A stretch of DNA of 64,000 nucleotides from Gorillibacterium timonense (GTDB lineage: Bacteria; Bacillota; Bacilli; Paenibacillales; NBRC-103111): NCBI RefSeq assembly GCF_001457415.1, contig NZ_LN881720.1:182109-246108 (forward strand). The letters are read 5' to 3'. Shown piece after piece: positions 35,251 through 42,974 of this stretch. Under the pieces are notes generated by a model. The model had not been told where the DNA came from. It saw nothing but the letters and a program-made list of their open reading frames with translations, and ran no database searches. Positions within the stretch are counted from its first letter, which is position 1. Each line of letters begins with the position of its first letter. The translations under genes and the position numbers were made by a program.

Positions 35251-36219
35251 TTACACCCACCACATTTGGCCGATCGGCTCGGTGATGAGCACCTGTTGAA
35301 GGTTGCTCACGGCTTTGGAGAAGCCTTCGTCGATAGACATGAGGCCATCTTCATGCTCGATGCTGACGACATAGTCATAGCCAACGAGACGCAGGGCGCT
35401 CATGATGTCGGCCCATACCTTCAGGTCGTGGCCGAAGCCGACGGAGCGGAACTGCCATGCGCGGTCCAGCATCAGCTCATAGGATTGCATATCCGTCACG
35501 CCGTGGCGGTTGACGTTGTTCTGGTCGATTGAGGTGTCCTTGGCATGGAAATGATGCAGCGCTCCGGCTTTGCCGAGAATGAGGATGGCTTGTACCGGAT
35601 CGATTCCCTGCCACCACATGTGGCTCGGATCGAGATTGGCGCCGATGGCGTCACCCGTCGCTTCCCGCAGGCGCAGAAGCGTCCCGGGTGTGTGAACGGA
35701 GAAGCCTCCGTGCAGCTCAAGCCCGATTTTGATCCCGCGTTCAGTTGCGTATTGGTTGATTTCCTTCCAGTACGGAATCACCTTGTATTCCCACTGCCAG
35801 GCTAGAATTTCCTGGAAGTCGGTCGGCCAGGGAGCGACCGGCCAGTTCGGATACTTGGCATCCTCATGATCGCCCGGACAGCCGGAGAAGGTGTTCACGA
35901 CCGGAACCTCCAGCAGTTGCGCCAGGTCGATCGTCTTGCGGATGAGCTCGTCCGCTTCTTTGGCGATCGCCTTTTGCGGATGGAGCGGATTGCTGTGGCA
36001 GCTCAAGGCGCTGATGATCAGGCCGCGGGAAGCAATCGCTTCTTTATAGGCCGTGCGTTTCGATTCGTCGGCGAGAAGCCCGTCAAGGTCGCAGTGGTTG
36101 TTCCCAGGATAACCCCCGGTTCCGATTTCGACCGCCTGTAGGCCTTTGGCTGCAAGGGTATCGAGCATGTCCTCGAATGATTTTTGGTTGAAGAGGGGAT
36201 TGAATACTCCCAGTTTCAT
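35251..36219 (-). CDS. Sugar-phosphate isomerase/epimerase-like TIM-barrel protein
   Basis: A 322-residue xylose-isomerase-like TIM-barrel protein (AP endonuclease 2 superfamily). Metal-site features are ELHGG, NLDPSHMWWQG, HFHAKDT and SIEHEDG near the C-terminus. The N-terminal strand-turn MKLGVFNPLFNQKSFEDML is typical. GGAGGTG lies before ATG 36219. Relatives act in catabolism of sugars or inositol-like compounds, but the substrate here is unknown and no transporter or kinase is adjacent. A promoter and a cre-like sequence upstream would fit catabolite control. Confidence 0.88.
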   Translation of the reverse strand: MKLGVFNPLFNQKSFEDMLDTLAAKGLQAVEIGTGGYPGNNHCDLDGLLADESKRTAYKEAIASRGLIISALSCHSNPLHPQKAIAKEADELIRKTIDLAQLLEVPVVNTFSGCPGDHEDAKYPNWPVAPWPTDFQEILAWQWEYKVIPYWKEINQYATERGIKIGLELHGGFSVHTPGTLLRLREATGDAIGANLDPSHMWWQGIDPVQAILILGKAGALHHFHAKDTSIDQNNVNRHGVTDMQSYELMLDRAWQFRSVGFGHDLKVWADIMSALRLVGYDYVVSIEHEDGLMSIDEGFSKAVSNLQQVLITEPIGQMWWV

Positions 36220-36255
36220 CTTGGCACCTCCAAAAAAATTTCGGCTTTTGGCAAG

Positions 36256-36297
36256 AGTATACCACATCGCCAGATAAAACAAGAGCGCTTACACAAT
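36256..36297 (-). promoter_or_regulatory. Promoter of the TIM-barrel gene with a cre-like sequence
   Basis: On the minus strand CTTGTT (36283-36278) and TATACT (36261-36256) are spaced 16 bases. TGTAAGCGCTCTTGT overlaps the -35 and partly matches a CcpA site (TGTAAGCGCT half good, right half poor). Confidence 0.5.
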
Positions 36298-36372
36298 TCG
36301 CGAAAACGAACATTTTTCAACGAGCGTGCCTCGGATTAGCCAAGACCAACAAGAGAGAAGGGACTGTTCATA

Positions 36373-36411
36373 CTTAGAAATTCTAGGTATACTAATACTT
36401 AGTTATTCTAG
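36373..36411 (+). promoter_or_regulatory. Direct-repeat operator before the second PadR gene
   Basis: CTTAGAAATTCTAG (36373-36386) and CTTAGTTATTCTAG (36398-36411) are near-identical, each internally symmetrical, 25 bases apart. TATACTAATACT between them may contain the -10. It is a good candidate for PadR autoregulation. Confidence 0.65.
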
Positions 36412-36435
36412 CTATACGGGAGGAGGCGGAATCCG

Positions 36436-36762
36436 ATGATTGATCGTGAAATGGTGAAGGGGAGTACGGCGCTGCTGATCCTTTCTCTGCTCCATCGAGA
36501 AGGCCACTTGTATGGGTACCAAATCTCCAAGCTCATCCAGGAACGTAGCGACAATGTGCTGTCGTACAAAGATGGTACCCTGTATCCTGCGCTGTACAAA
36601 TTAGAAGAGGATGGCTTGATTCAGAGCGAATGGACGGAAGTGAACGGGCGCAAGCGCAAGTATTATGATATAACCTCGAGCGGTAGAGGAGAGCTTAGGA
36701 GCAAGGAAGAGGAATGGAAGCTTTTTACGAAATCAATGGGGAGTGTGCTGGGACATGGCTAA
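36436..36762 (+). CDS. PadR-family transcriptional regulator
   Basis: A 108-residue PadR repressor: STALLILSLLHREGHLYGYQ, DGTLYPALYKLEEDGLIQSEW and GRKRKYYDITSSGRGEL give the winged helix. GGGAGGAGG precedes ATG 36436. Its stop overlaps the start of a HAAS-type membrane gene by 8 bases, the same arrangement and overlap as the pair at 16568-17942. The protein is not closely similar to that first PadR, so this is a parallel cassette rather than a recent duplicate. Confidence 0.93.
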   Translation: MIDREMVKGSTALLILSLLHREGHLYGYQISKLIQERSDNVLSYKDGTLYPALYKLEEDGLIQSEWTEVNGRKRKYYDITSSGRGELRSKEEEWKLFTKSMGSVLGHG

Positions 36763-37237
36763 CCTGCCTAACCAAATTGACGAGTTTCTGAATGAGCTGC
36801 TGCCTTATCCTTGCGGACCTCGGATACTGGAGCTTCGCAAAGAGCTTGAGGATCATTTGCTGGAAGGGATGGAAGAACATCTCGAGCAGGGACTCTCGAA
36901 GCAAGAGGCTTTCCAAGCGGCAGTGGTAACATTGGGGCCAATTCGAGGGCTGAAGCGCCATATTCGCCGAATTCATCGACACGGCAGGAGAAAGAGACCG
37001 ATTCAACTGATTGCCGGCCTCAGTCTTCTGATCCTCTATCCGTTGGCTCTGTTTCTGTTCTTTCCTAACGTGAACTTTTCGCTCGTGATGCTTCTCCCGT
37101 TATTGGTTGGGGTTGGCATGCTGTTTGGCGCTGGCTTTGGCACTCACATGGATATTGTCTTGAGCAAGTATGAACCGCTGGAGGACAATAGCGATTTTAC
37201 GGCCTTGTTCGGAAACGGAATGAAGTACAAAGAATAG
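36755..37237 (+). CDS. HAAS-domain membrane protein
   Basis: A 160-residue protein. The N-terminal helical domain, about 1-70 (QIDEFLNELLPYP, then ELRKELEDHLLEGMEEHLEQG, LSKQEAFQAAVVTLG), is a classic HAAS/permease-prefix-like module. Two membrane helices follow (about 88-108 and 112-135) and a short polar tail. ATG 36755 follows GGGGAGTG and lies inside the PadR end. The domain is typically found beside PadR regulators and may sense or mediate membrane-associated regulation. Its molecular role is not known. Confidence 0.82.
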   Translation: MANLPNQIDEFLNELLPYPCGPRILELRKELEDHLLEGMEEHLEQGLSKQEAFQAAVVTLGPIRGLKRHIRRIHRHGRRKRPIQLIAGLSLLILYPLALFLFFPNVNFSLVMLLPLLVGVGMLFGAGFGTHMDIVLSKYEPLEDNSDFTALFGNGMKYKE

Positions 37238-37302
37238 GTGTGCCGCTGGATACCCGTGTGAAAAAGGGGCTGAAAAAAGAACAAGTCGACTCCCATTCAC
37301 CG

Positions 37303-38316
37303 TCAAGCCGGCTCATCGATGGGGCAGTCTGGCCGGGAATCGGAGCGGGAGCGGACAGCGCGAGGGAGAGCCACCGGCAGCAGGCCGGGAATCACTTCGA
37401 TGCGAATCCGTTCTTCCTGAACCGGGTCGCCGTCCGCCTGTATGGGTAAGGGACTTTCCGGCAAGAGCTCAATCCGCTTACCGGTGAAAAACCGCACGGC
37501 CGGATGTCCGACATGCTTGCCGGAGAGCACGAGCGGGAACAAGCGGAGGAGCTGCCAGCGGGTAATCCCGAAGGCGACGCATACCGAGGCGAGGCCGTCG
37601 GTCGCATCGGCATCGGGATTGATGCGGAAGCCGCCACCGTAATAGGGAAGGTTGCACATGGCGACGAGCCACACCTGCTCAAAGCGGCTTTCCCATCCGT
37701 CCACGCGGAGGGTGATGGCTTGCGGCCGGTAAGTGAAAAGGACGCGGATGACAGACAGTACATAGGCGAGCTTGCCTGCTCCGAAGAGATTGAGCCATCG
37801 CTTGTAGGAGGCCTCGTTGGTCGTGAGCGCCACCTGCGCGTCGAAGCCGCAGCTGATCGAGCTGGCGGCCACCGTATGGCCCAGCTGAAGGAGGTCCAGA
37901 TCGACGGAGCTGTCCTCTAGTACCGCACCGAGCAGAAGGTCGAGCGCGGCGATCGGGTCCTCGGGAATGCCGTTGCTGCGCGCAAAGTCATTACCCGAGC
38001 CTGCGGGGATGTAGCCGAAGGAACAGTCTCCCGGCGAAGCCAGCCCGCGCGTTTCCATAGCCGTTGATGAAAGCGGTCCCGCCGTAACGAGGCCGGTCAC
38101 CGCCTCATTTACCGTTCCGTCTCCGCCCACCGCGGCGATGGCTTGAATTCTCCCGCTTTTCGCCATCTCGCGAGCGATTCGCTCGGCATCGCCTGCCCCT
38201 GTGGTGAATCGGGCCTCGTGCGGGATGCCCCGCTTGCGCAGCTCCTTTTCGACCCGCTTCCAAACCTTGGCCCCCCGACCGTTCCCGGACACGGGATTGA
38301 TTACAAACCCGATCAT
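37303..38316 (-). CDS. Diacylglycerol/lipid kinase family protein
   Basis: A 337-residue DagK-fold lipid kinase (DgkB/YegS/BmrU group): NPVSGNGRG near the N-terminus, AAVGGDGTVNEAV (the GGDGT nucleotide loop), PAGSGNDFAR and a C-terminal beta domain with PIQADGDPV. It probably phosphorylates diacylglycerol or a related lipid at the membrane. ATG 38316 is preferred over 38322 because GAAGAAGGG is then eight bases away. The product ends with a Pro/Arg-rich tail. Confidence 0.9.
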   Translation of the reverse strand: MIGFVINPVSGNGRGAKVWKRVEKELRKRGIPHEARFTTGAGDAERIAREMAKSGRIQAIAAVGGDGTVNEAVTGLVTAGPLSSTAMETRGLASPGDCSFGYIPAGSGNDFARSNGIPEDPIAALDLLLGAVLEDSSVDLDLLQLGHTVAASSISCGFDAQVALTTNEASYKRWLNLFGAGKLAYVLSVIRVLFTYRPQAITLRVDGWESRFEQVWLVAMCNLPYYGGGFRINPDADATDGLASVCVAFGITRWQLLRLFPLVLSGKHVGHPAVRFFTGKRIELLPESPLPIQADGDPVQEERIRIEVIPGLLPVALPRAVRSRSDSRPDCPIDEPA

Positions 38317-38530
38317 GCGCATCGCCCTTCTTCCGTCTCTCTCAAACTTTTGGTGTTAATTATCTCACATTTCCTTGTCGATGGCATCCCTGGTTTTTGC
38401 CAATTTTCGGCTAAAAATCGGCGTTAGGATGTGATTCCCTTCACGCCATGGATGGAAAAGGCCATGGTTTTCCGCTACACTAGAAGGATATGGCCATTGC
38501 CGAGGTAAGGCGATGCCGACAGGAGGATTC

Positions 38531-41152
38531 ATGGGAACGATGCGCAAGGAAGAGATTGAGCTGCTGGCTCCCGCCGGAGACTGGGATTGCCTGCGCGCGG
38601 CGGTGGCGAACGGGGCGGATGCGGTTTATTTTGGGGTGGAGAAATTCAATGCCCGGGCGCGCGCGAATAACTTTCGGACGGAGGAATTGCCGGAAGTGAT
38701 GTCGTTCTTGCATCGCTATGGAGTGAAGGGATTTCTCACCGTCAACATATTGATATTTGAAAACGAGCTGGAGGATGCACGGAGCCTGGTCGAGGCTTGC
38801 GCGAATGCAGGCGTAGACGCCGTTATCGTGCAGGACCTTGGCCTCGTGCGGTTGATCCGGGAAATCTCTCCCGACTTCCCGATTCACGGCTCGACCCAGA
38901 TGACGATGACCTCGCCTGAGGCGGTGGAATTCACGAAGTCGTATAACATCGAGCGGGTCGTGCTCGGGCGGGAAAACAACCTGAAGCAGATCCGCACAAT
39001 CGGAGAGCATGCCAAGCAGCCGATGGAGATTTTCGTCCACGGGGCGATCTGCGTCTCCTATTCCGGCCAATGCCTCACCTCGGAAATGTGGGGCGGTCGC
39101 TCGGCGAACCGGGGAGAATGCGCCCAGGCCTGCCGTCTCCCGTACGACCTGATGGTCGACGGGGTTCATCAGCCGATGGGTGACATCACGTACCTGCTGT
39201 CGCCGAAGGATCTCGCCGCCATCGAGCTCGTGCCGGAGCTGATCGAGGCGGGGGTGACCTCCTTCAAGATCGAAGGGCGGATGAAGAGCCCGGAATACGT
39301 GGCGAATGTGACGGCGAAGTATCGGGCCGCAATTGACCGCTATTTCGCAGGAGTGAACCCATCACCTTCCAAGGAGGAGCTGCGCGAGCTGCAGCAGAGC
39401 TTCTCGCGCGGGTTCACCTACGGCTTCTTGAAGGGGACGAACAACAAGACGCTGGTCGAAGGGACGTTTCCGAAGAGCCGCGGCGTCTACCTAGGCCGGG
39501 TGAAGGAAGTGCTAAGGGACGGCGTGCTCGGTGAGCTGGAAGCGCCGCTCAAGCGCGGGGACGGCATCGTCTTCGACGCGGGCGACCCGACCCAGAAGGA
39601 AGAGGGAGGGCGCGTCTACGACCTTCGCCGCAAGGGACTTAAGCTGGAGGGCGAAGCGCCCGGCGGCTTGATCGAGATCATACCGGGACGTAACGACGTG
39701 GCGCTCGGCCGCTTGCATGTCGGCGACCGCATCTGGAAGACGAACGACCCACATCTCGATAAGCGGCTGCGCCAAACGTTCGAGACGGACAAGCCGTACC
39801 GAACCTTCCCCGTGAAGGTGAAGGTGATCGCCGCGCTCGGCCAGTCGCTCAAGACGTGGTGGACGGATCTTCGCACTGGAGCGCAGGTTCAGGTCGATTC
39901 CGAGGCGCTTCTGGAGCAAGCGCTGAAGCGGCCGATGGACGAAGCGCTGTTCCGGGAGCAGTTCGGCCGGCTCGGCGGAACGATCTTCGAGCTCGCCGAG
40001 CTGGACGCCGTTCTCACGGAGGACCTGATCGTCCCCGTGAAGGAGCTGAACCGCATCCGCCGGGAGGCGGTTGAGCAGCTGACGGCGGCGCGCGAAGAAG
40101 CGCCCCGTTACACGATCCGCAGCCGCGAGGAGCAGGCGGCGTTGGCCGCCGCTGACATGCCGCCGGCTCGGGCGGATCGCGCTGCTGCTTCAGCTGGCGC
40201 TCCGGTTGGCGCTTCGGCTGGGCTGAGCCCAGCGGCCTGCGATGCCGGAGCAAGTCTGCAAGCAGCGGATGGAGCAGCTGCGGCTCTATCCAAGCCCGAG
40301 CTGACGGTGCTCTGCCGTACCCTGCCGCAGGTATATGCGGCACTCGAAGCCGGTGTGGAGTTCCTCTATGCCGACTTCGAGTTCATCAAGCAGTTCCCAG
40401 CGGCCGTGGAGGCTGTCCATGCGGCGGGAGCGAAGATCGCGCTCGTGCCTCCGCGCATTCATATGCCGGGCGAGACCGGCTTCTTCAACCACATCCTGCG
40501 GCTTGCGCCGGATGCGGTGCTTGTGCGCAACACCGGCGCCCTCTATTATTTCATGCGGGAGCGGCAGCTCCATCCGGATGCCGCTCATCCCGAGCTGATC
40601 GGCGACTTCTCGCTTAACGTCGCCAACCACCGCTCGGCGGCGCTCTTCCTGGAGGCCGGACTCAGCCGGATCACGCCGTCGTACGACTTGAACATCCAGC
40701 AGATGATCGACTTCCTGGAGCAGACGGATACCTCCCGCGTCGAGCTCGTGCTGCACCAGCACCTGCCGATGTATCATACCGAGCATTGCATCTACTGTAC
40801 CTTCATGAGCGAGGGGACGGATTATACGAACTGCGGAAGACCCTGCGAGAGCCAGCGCGCCTCGCTGCGCGACCGGATCGGCATGTCGCATCCGGTGCGG
40901 GTGGACGAAGGCTGCCGCAACACGGTCTATCACGCCATCGAGCAGTCCGGAGCGGAATACTTGCCGCAGTTCCTCTCGCTGGGCGTCCGCCGTTTCCGGG
41001 TGGAGTTCCTGGAAGAGACGCCGGAGAAGGTCCAAGAGGTGCTCAGCCTGTACCGCAGGGCGCTCGGGGGCACGATTCCGGGTACGCAGGTCTGGAAGAC
41101 GCTGAAGGCGACCAACCAGCTCGGCGTCACTCGCGGACAGCTGGTGAAATAA
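38531..41152 (+). CDS. U32-family peptidase-like protein (RlhA/TrhP-related, long form)
   Basis: 873 residues. The N-terminal U32 barrel carries ELLAPAGDWDCLRAAVANGA, GSTQMT, VLGRE, VHGAICVSYSGQC, NRGECAQACRLPY and FKIEGRMKSPEYV. The four-cysteine cluster is thus conserved. A middle DUF3656-type beta domain follows, then an Ala-rich linker (about 555-605) and a second barrel with HTEHCIYCTFMSEG and NCGRPCE. AGGAGG lies five bases before ATG 38531. Characterised relatives (RlhA, TrhP) hydroxylate 23S rRNA or tRNA rather than cut peptides, so an RNA-modification role is more likely than proteolysis. Confidence 0.92.
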   Translation: MGTMRKEEIELLAPAGDWDCLRAAVANGADAVYFGVEKFNARARANNFRTEELPEVMSFLHRYGVKGFLTVNILIFENELEDARSLVEACANAGVDAVIVQDLGLVRLIREISPDFPIHGSTQMTMTSPEAVEFTKSYNIERVVLGRENNLKQIRTIGEHAKQPMEIFVHGAICVSYSGQCLTSEMWGGRSANRGECAQACRLPYDLMVDGVHQPMGDITYLLSPKDLAAIELVPELIEAGVTSFKIEGRMKSPEYVANVTAKYRAAIDRYFAGVNPSPSKEELRELQQSFSRGFTYGFLKGTNNKTLVEGTFPKSRGVYLGRVKEVLRDGVLGELEAPLKRGDGIVFDAGDPTQKEEGGRVYDLRRKGLKLEGEAPGGLIEIIPGRNDVALGRLHVGDRIWKTNDPHLDKRLRQTFETDKPYRTFPVKVKVIAALGQSLKTWWTDLRTGAQVQVDSEALLEQALKRPMDEALFREQFGRLGGTIFELAELDAVLTEDLIVPVKELNRIRREAVEQLTAAREEAPRYTIRSREEQAALAAADMPPARADRAAASAGAPVGASAGLSPAACDAGASLQAADGAAAALSKPELTVLCRTLPQVYAALEAGVEFLYADFEFIKQFPAAVEAVHAAGAKIALVPPRIHMPGETGFFNHILRLAPDAVLVRNTGALYYFMRERQLHPDAAHPELIGDFSLNVANHRSAALFLEAGLSRITPSYDLNIQQMIDFLEQTDTSRVELVLHQHLPMYHTEHCIYCTFMSEGTDYTNCGRPCESQRASLRDRIGMSHPVRVDEGCRNTVYHAIEQSGAEYLPQFLSLGVRRFRVEFLEETPEKVQEVLSLYRRALGGTIPGTQVWKTLKATNQLGVTRGQLVK

Positions 41153-41189
41153 ACGATGGGCCGTCCCATAAGGAAGGCATCGAGTAAAC

Positions 41190-41288
41190 CTAGTACGTTG
41201 GCAGCTTAAAAACTGTGGTCTCCGCACAACTTCTCATACCCATTGACGTCGATTCATATCCACACGATTAGGGCTGACAGCGTACTAG
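41190..41288 (+). repeat. Full 99-bp palindromic repeat
   Basis: Left terminus CTAGTACGTTGGCAGC and right terminus GCTGACAGCGTACTAG bracket the same core as other copies. The second stem is TGTGG/CCACA. It lies between the U32 gene and its terminator. Confidence 0.88.
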
Positions 41289-41305
41289 TAAGCCTAACCC
41301 TTTAA

Positions 41306-41345
41306 AGAGTCTTCCTCCCTATAGAAGGGGGAAGGCTCTCTTGCT
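41306..41345 (+). terminator. Terminator after the U32 gene and repeat
   Basis: AGAGTCTTCCTCCC and GGGGGAAGGCTCT form a long stem followed by CTTGCTGT. The T tract is weak. Confidence 0.65.
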
Positions 41346-41574
41346 GTGTGCCGATAACACGGGATAAACGGGAGAAAAACCTCTGTTTTTTGCTGTGGAG
41401 GCTACCCTTTTCCTACCGCGACCGCGAAAGATGGAGCAAGATCGACCTAGCGCAAGCCTGACGGCGACCGAAGGAGAAGTAAGCGTTTTTCATCCTCGCC
41501 ATTCCCTCGGGCAGCCTTCCGCCCCGATCGGCGGGACTTTACAGCGGAACGGCGAGGGAGTATGATACGTTTCG

Positions 41575-41735
41575 TGATTACGACACACGCTGAATCCCGA
41601 ACAGGGAGCGGGGGAACCGAACGGCGCGCACCGCGCGCTACAGGGGTGAATCCTTCCGGCCAAGCAGGCCGAAGGTAGGGCGACTCTCACGTCCGAATCC
41701 GACAGCTAACCTCGCAAGCGTCTCGAGAGGGGCTT
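41575..41735 (+). promoter_or_regulatory. ydaO/yuaA c-di-AMP riboswitch
   Basis: The conserved ydaO blocks appear in order: CGCTGAATCCCGAACAGG, GCGGGGGAACCGA, CAGGGGTGAATCCTTCC, GGTAGGGCGACTCTC, GTCCGAATCCGACAGCTAAC and CTCGCAAGCG. This aptamer class binds cyclic di-AMP and usually turns downstream expression off through a terminator, which is present here at 41785. The controlled gene is the RCK_N-like protein at 41924. Confidence 0.92.
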
Positions 41736-41784
41736 GTTTGAACGCGCACGCTGATCCCATCATCCTTCCAAGGATTTCATGAGG

Positions 41785-41827
41785 AGAAGCCGCGGGAAAG
41801 GGTCTCTTTCCCCCGGCTTCTTTTTGT
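41785..41827 (+). terminator. Riboswitch expression-platform terminator
   Basis: AGAAGCCGCGGGAAAG (41785-41800) and CTTTCCCCCGGCTTCT (41806-41821) form a 16-bp stem with one mismatch, followed by TTTTGTT. It lies between the aptamer and the gene start. Confidence 0.88.
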
Positions 41828-41923
41828 TGTGCACAGAAAGGGCTGCCGGAGCTGCACGTACACGAAATCCGCTCCCGCCGAGCTTCATGTAAGTCGGTGC
41901 GGAACGACCGGGAGGAACCCGCC

Positions 41924-42322
41924 ATGACCCAAGAAAAAGTTCTCGTTTCCGCGCCCAGTCCCGCCGGAGAGCAGTTCATCCGGATGCTGAAGTATAAGAA
42001 GATTCCCTTTGCCGTTCTCATTAACCATCCGGATCAAAAGGAGCGCCTCGCCAAGCTCGGCGTTCAGGACTTCGTACAGGTGGACACAAAAGACGCCGGA
42101 ATCCCCGCCGAAGCCGGAGAACCCGCGCGGATGGTGTTTCTGTTTGAGGATAGCTTGAATTTGACCTGTCGCTATCTGAAGCTGTGCAGCGCCTGGACGG
42201 AGGGGCCGATCATCGTCATCTCACAAAACGGTGTTCCGCGCCCGATCTACCGCCACCTGGGAGCCAAGGACGTCATCTACTCCCGCAGCGGAGAGGTATC
42301 TTACCTGCTTCAGAGTGTGTAG
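41924..42322 (+). CDS. RCK_N/TrkA-N-like small protein under c-di-AMP riboswitch control
   Basis: 132 residues, no signal or membrane segment. GGGAGGA precedes ATG 41924. The alternation of strands and helices follows a TrkA-N (RCK N-terminal) Rossmann fold. KVLVSAPSPAGEQFIRML fits strand 1 and its helix, KERLAKLGVQDFVQVDTKD strand 3, and DSLNLTCRYLKLC the 'D..N......A' helix. IYRHLGAKDVIYSRSGEV resembles the LGAD-V-P end of RCK_N domains. The GxGxxG motif is replaced by APSPAG, and there is no RCK_C domain. Because c-di-AMP governs potassium uptake genes such as ktrA, a potassium- or osmolyte-linked role is plausible. The fold assignment is by eye only. Confidence 0.7.
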   Translation: MTQEKVLVSAPSPAGEQFIRMLKYKKIPFAVLINHPDQKERLAKLGVQDFVQVDTKDAGIPAEAGEPARMVFLFEDSLNLTCRYLKLCSAWTEGPIIVISQNGVPRPIYRHLGAKDVIYSRSGEVSYLLQSV

Positions 42323-42460
42323 AACTATAGAGCGGAGAAGTACCCAACTGCTACAAAGCGTGTAGAACTATAGAGCGGAGAAGTACCTAACTGCTACAAG
42401 CGTGTAGAACTATAGAGCAAGAAATATCCTATCTGCTTTAGAGTGTGTAGAGCGCGGAAA
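42286..42460. repeat. Tandem 41-43-bp repeats copied from the gene's own 3' end
   Basis: The first unit is the last codons and stop of the preceding gene (AGCGGAGAGGTATCTTACC through GTGTGTAG). Three or four progressively diverged copies follow, each with GTGTAGAACTATAGAGC. Every unit thus repeats the stop-codon context. Confidence 0.8.
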
Positions 42461-42636
42461 GCAGTCCCAACCCGCATTAGGGCTGGAGAAACAACGGAAT
42501 AGAAGGTCTGGAAGAAAAGCTCTGTGCTTAGCCGCTGTCTATTCGATTGCAGGAAAGTTGAGCTTAGAAAAAGTCGGTATCTGTTCCGGTAACGGAATGG
42601 GTTCCGGCTTTTTTGGGCTTGTGGGACTGCTTCCGA

Positions 42637-42735
42637 CTAATACGCTGTCCACTCAAAAACGATGGGTTCCGCACATTTTCCCATACCGATTGACGCCGAA
42701 CCGTATCCATACGATTCGGGTGGACGGCGTATTAG
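42637..42735 (+). repeat. Full 99-bp palindromic repeat (variant termini)
   Basis: Left CTAATACGCTGTCCAC and right GTGGACGGCGTATTAG pair at 15 of 16 positions. Both arms differ from the other copies at matching positions. The core reads CCCATACCGATTGACGCCG. A 10-bp purine-rich tandem repeat (GAGCGGGAA) follows at 42768-42830. Confidence 0.9.
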
Positions 42736-42974
42736 GTCGAGGTACACAAATCATGGATTGACGTTAGAGGGAAAGAGGGAAGAAGAGCGAGGGGGAGGAA
42801 GAGCGGGAAGAGCGGGAAGAGCGGTTAGGGGGACTTCCGTGCCCGTAGTTTGCCACCGAACGAAGCGTAACAAGGAGCATGCGATTTGCCGAAAGGCTAG
42901 TCTAGCGGGCGCGGGTCTGCTATTCTGGAGAAAACAGGAGAAACGAGACCACTCCGGGAAAGGAACCGAACTCC

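Noticed and set aside
36283..36297. Confident CcpA (cre) site before the TIM-barrel gene
   Set aside because: The left half TGTAAGCGCT is good but the right half lacks the conserved CA, so it is mentioned only as cre-like.
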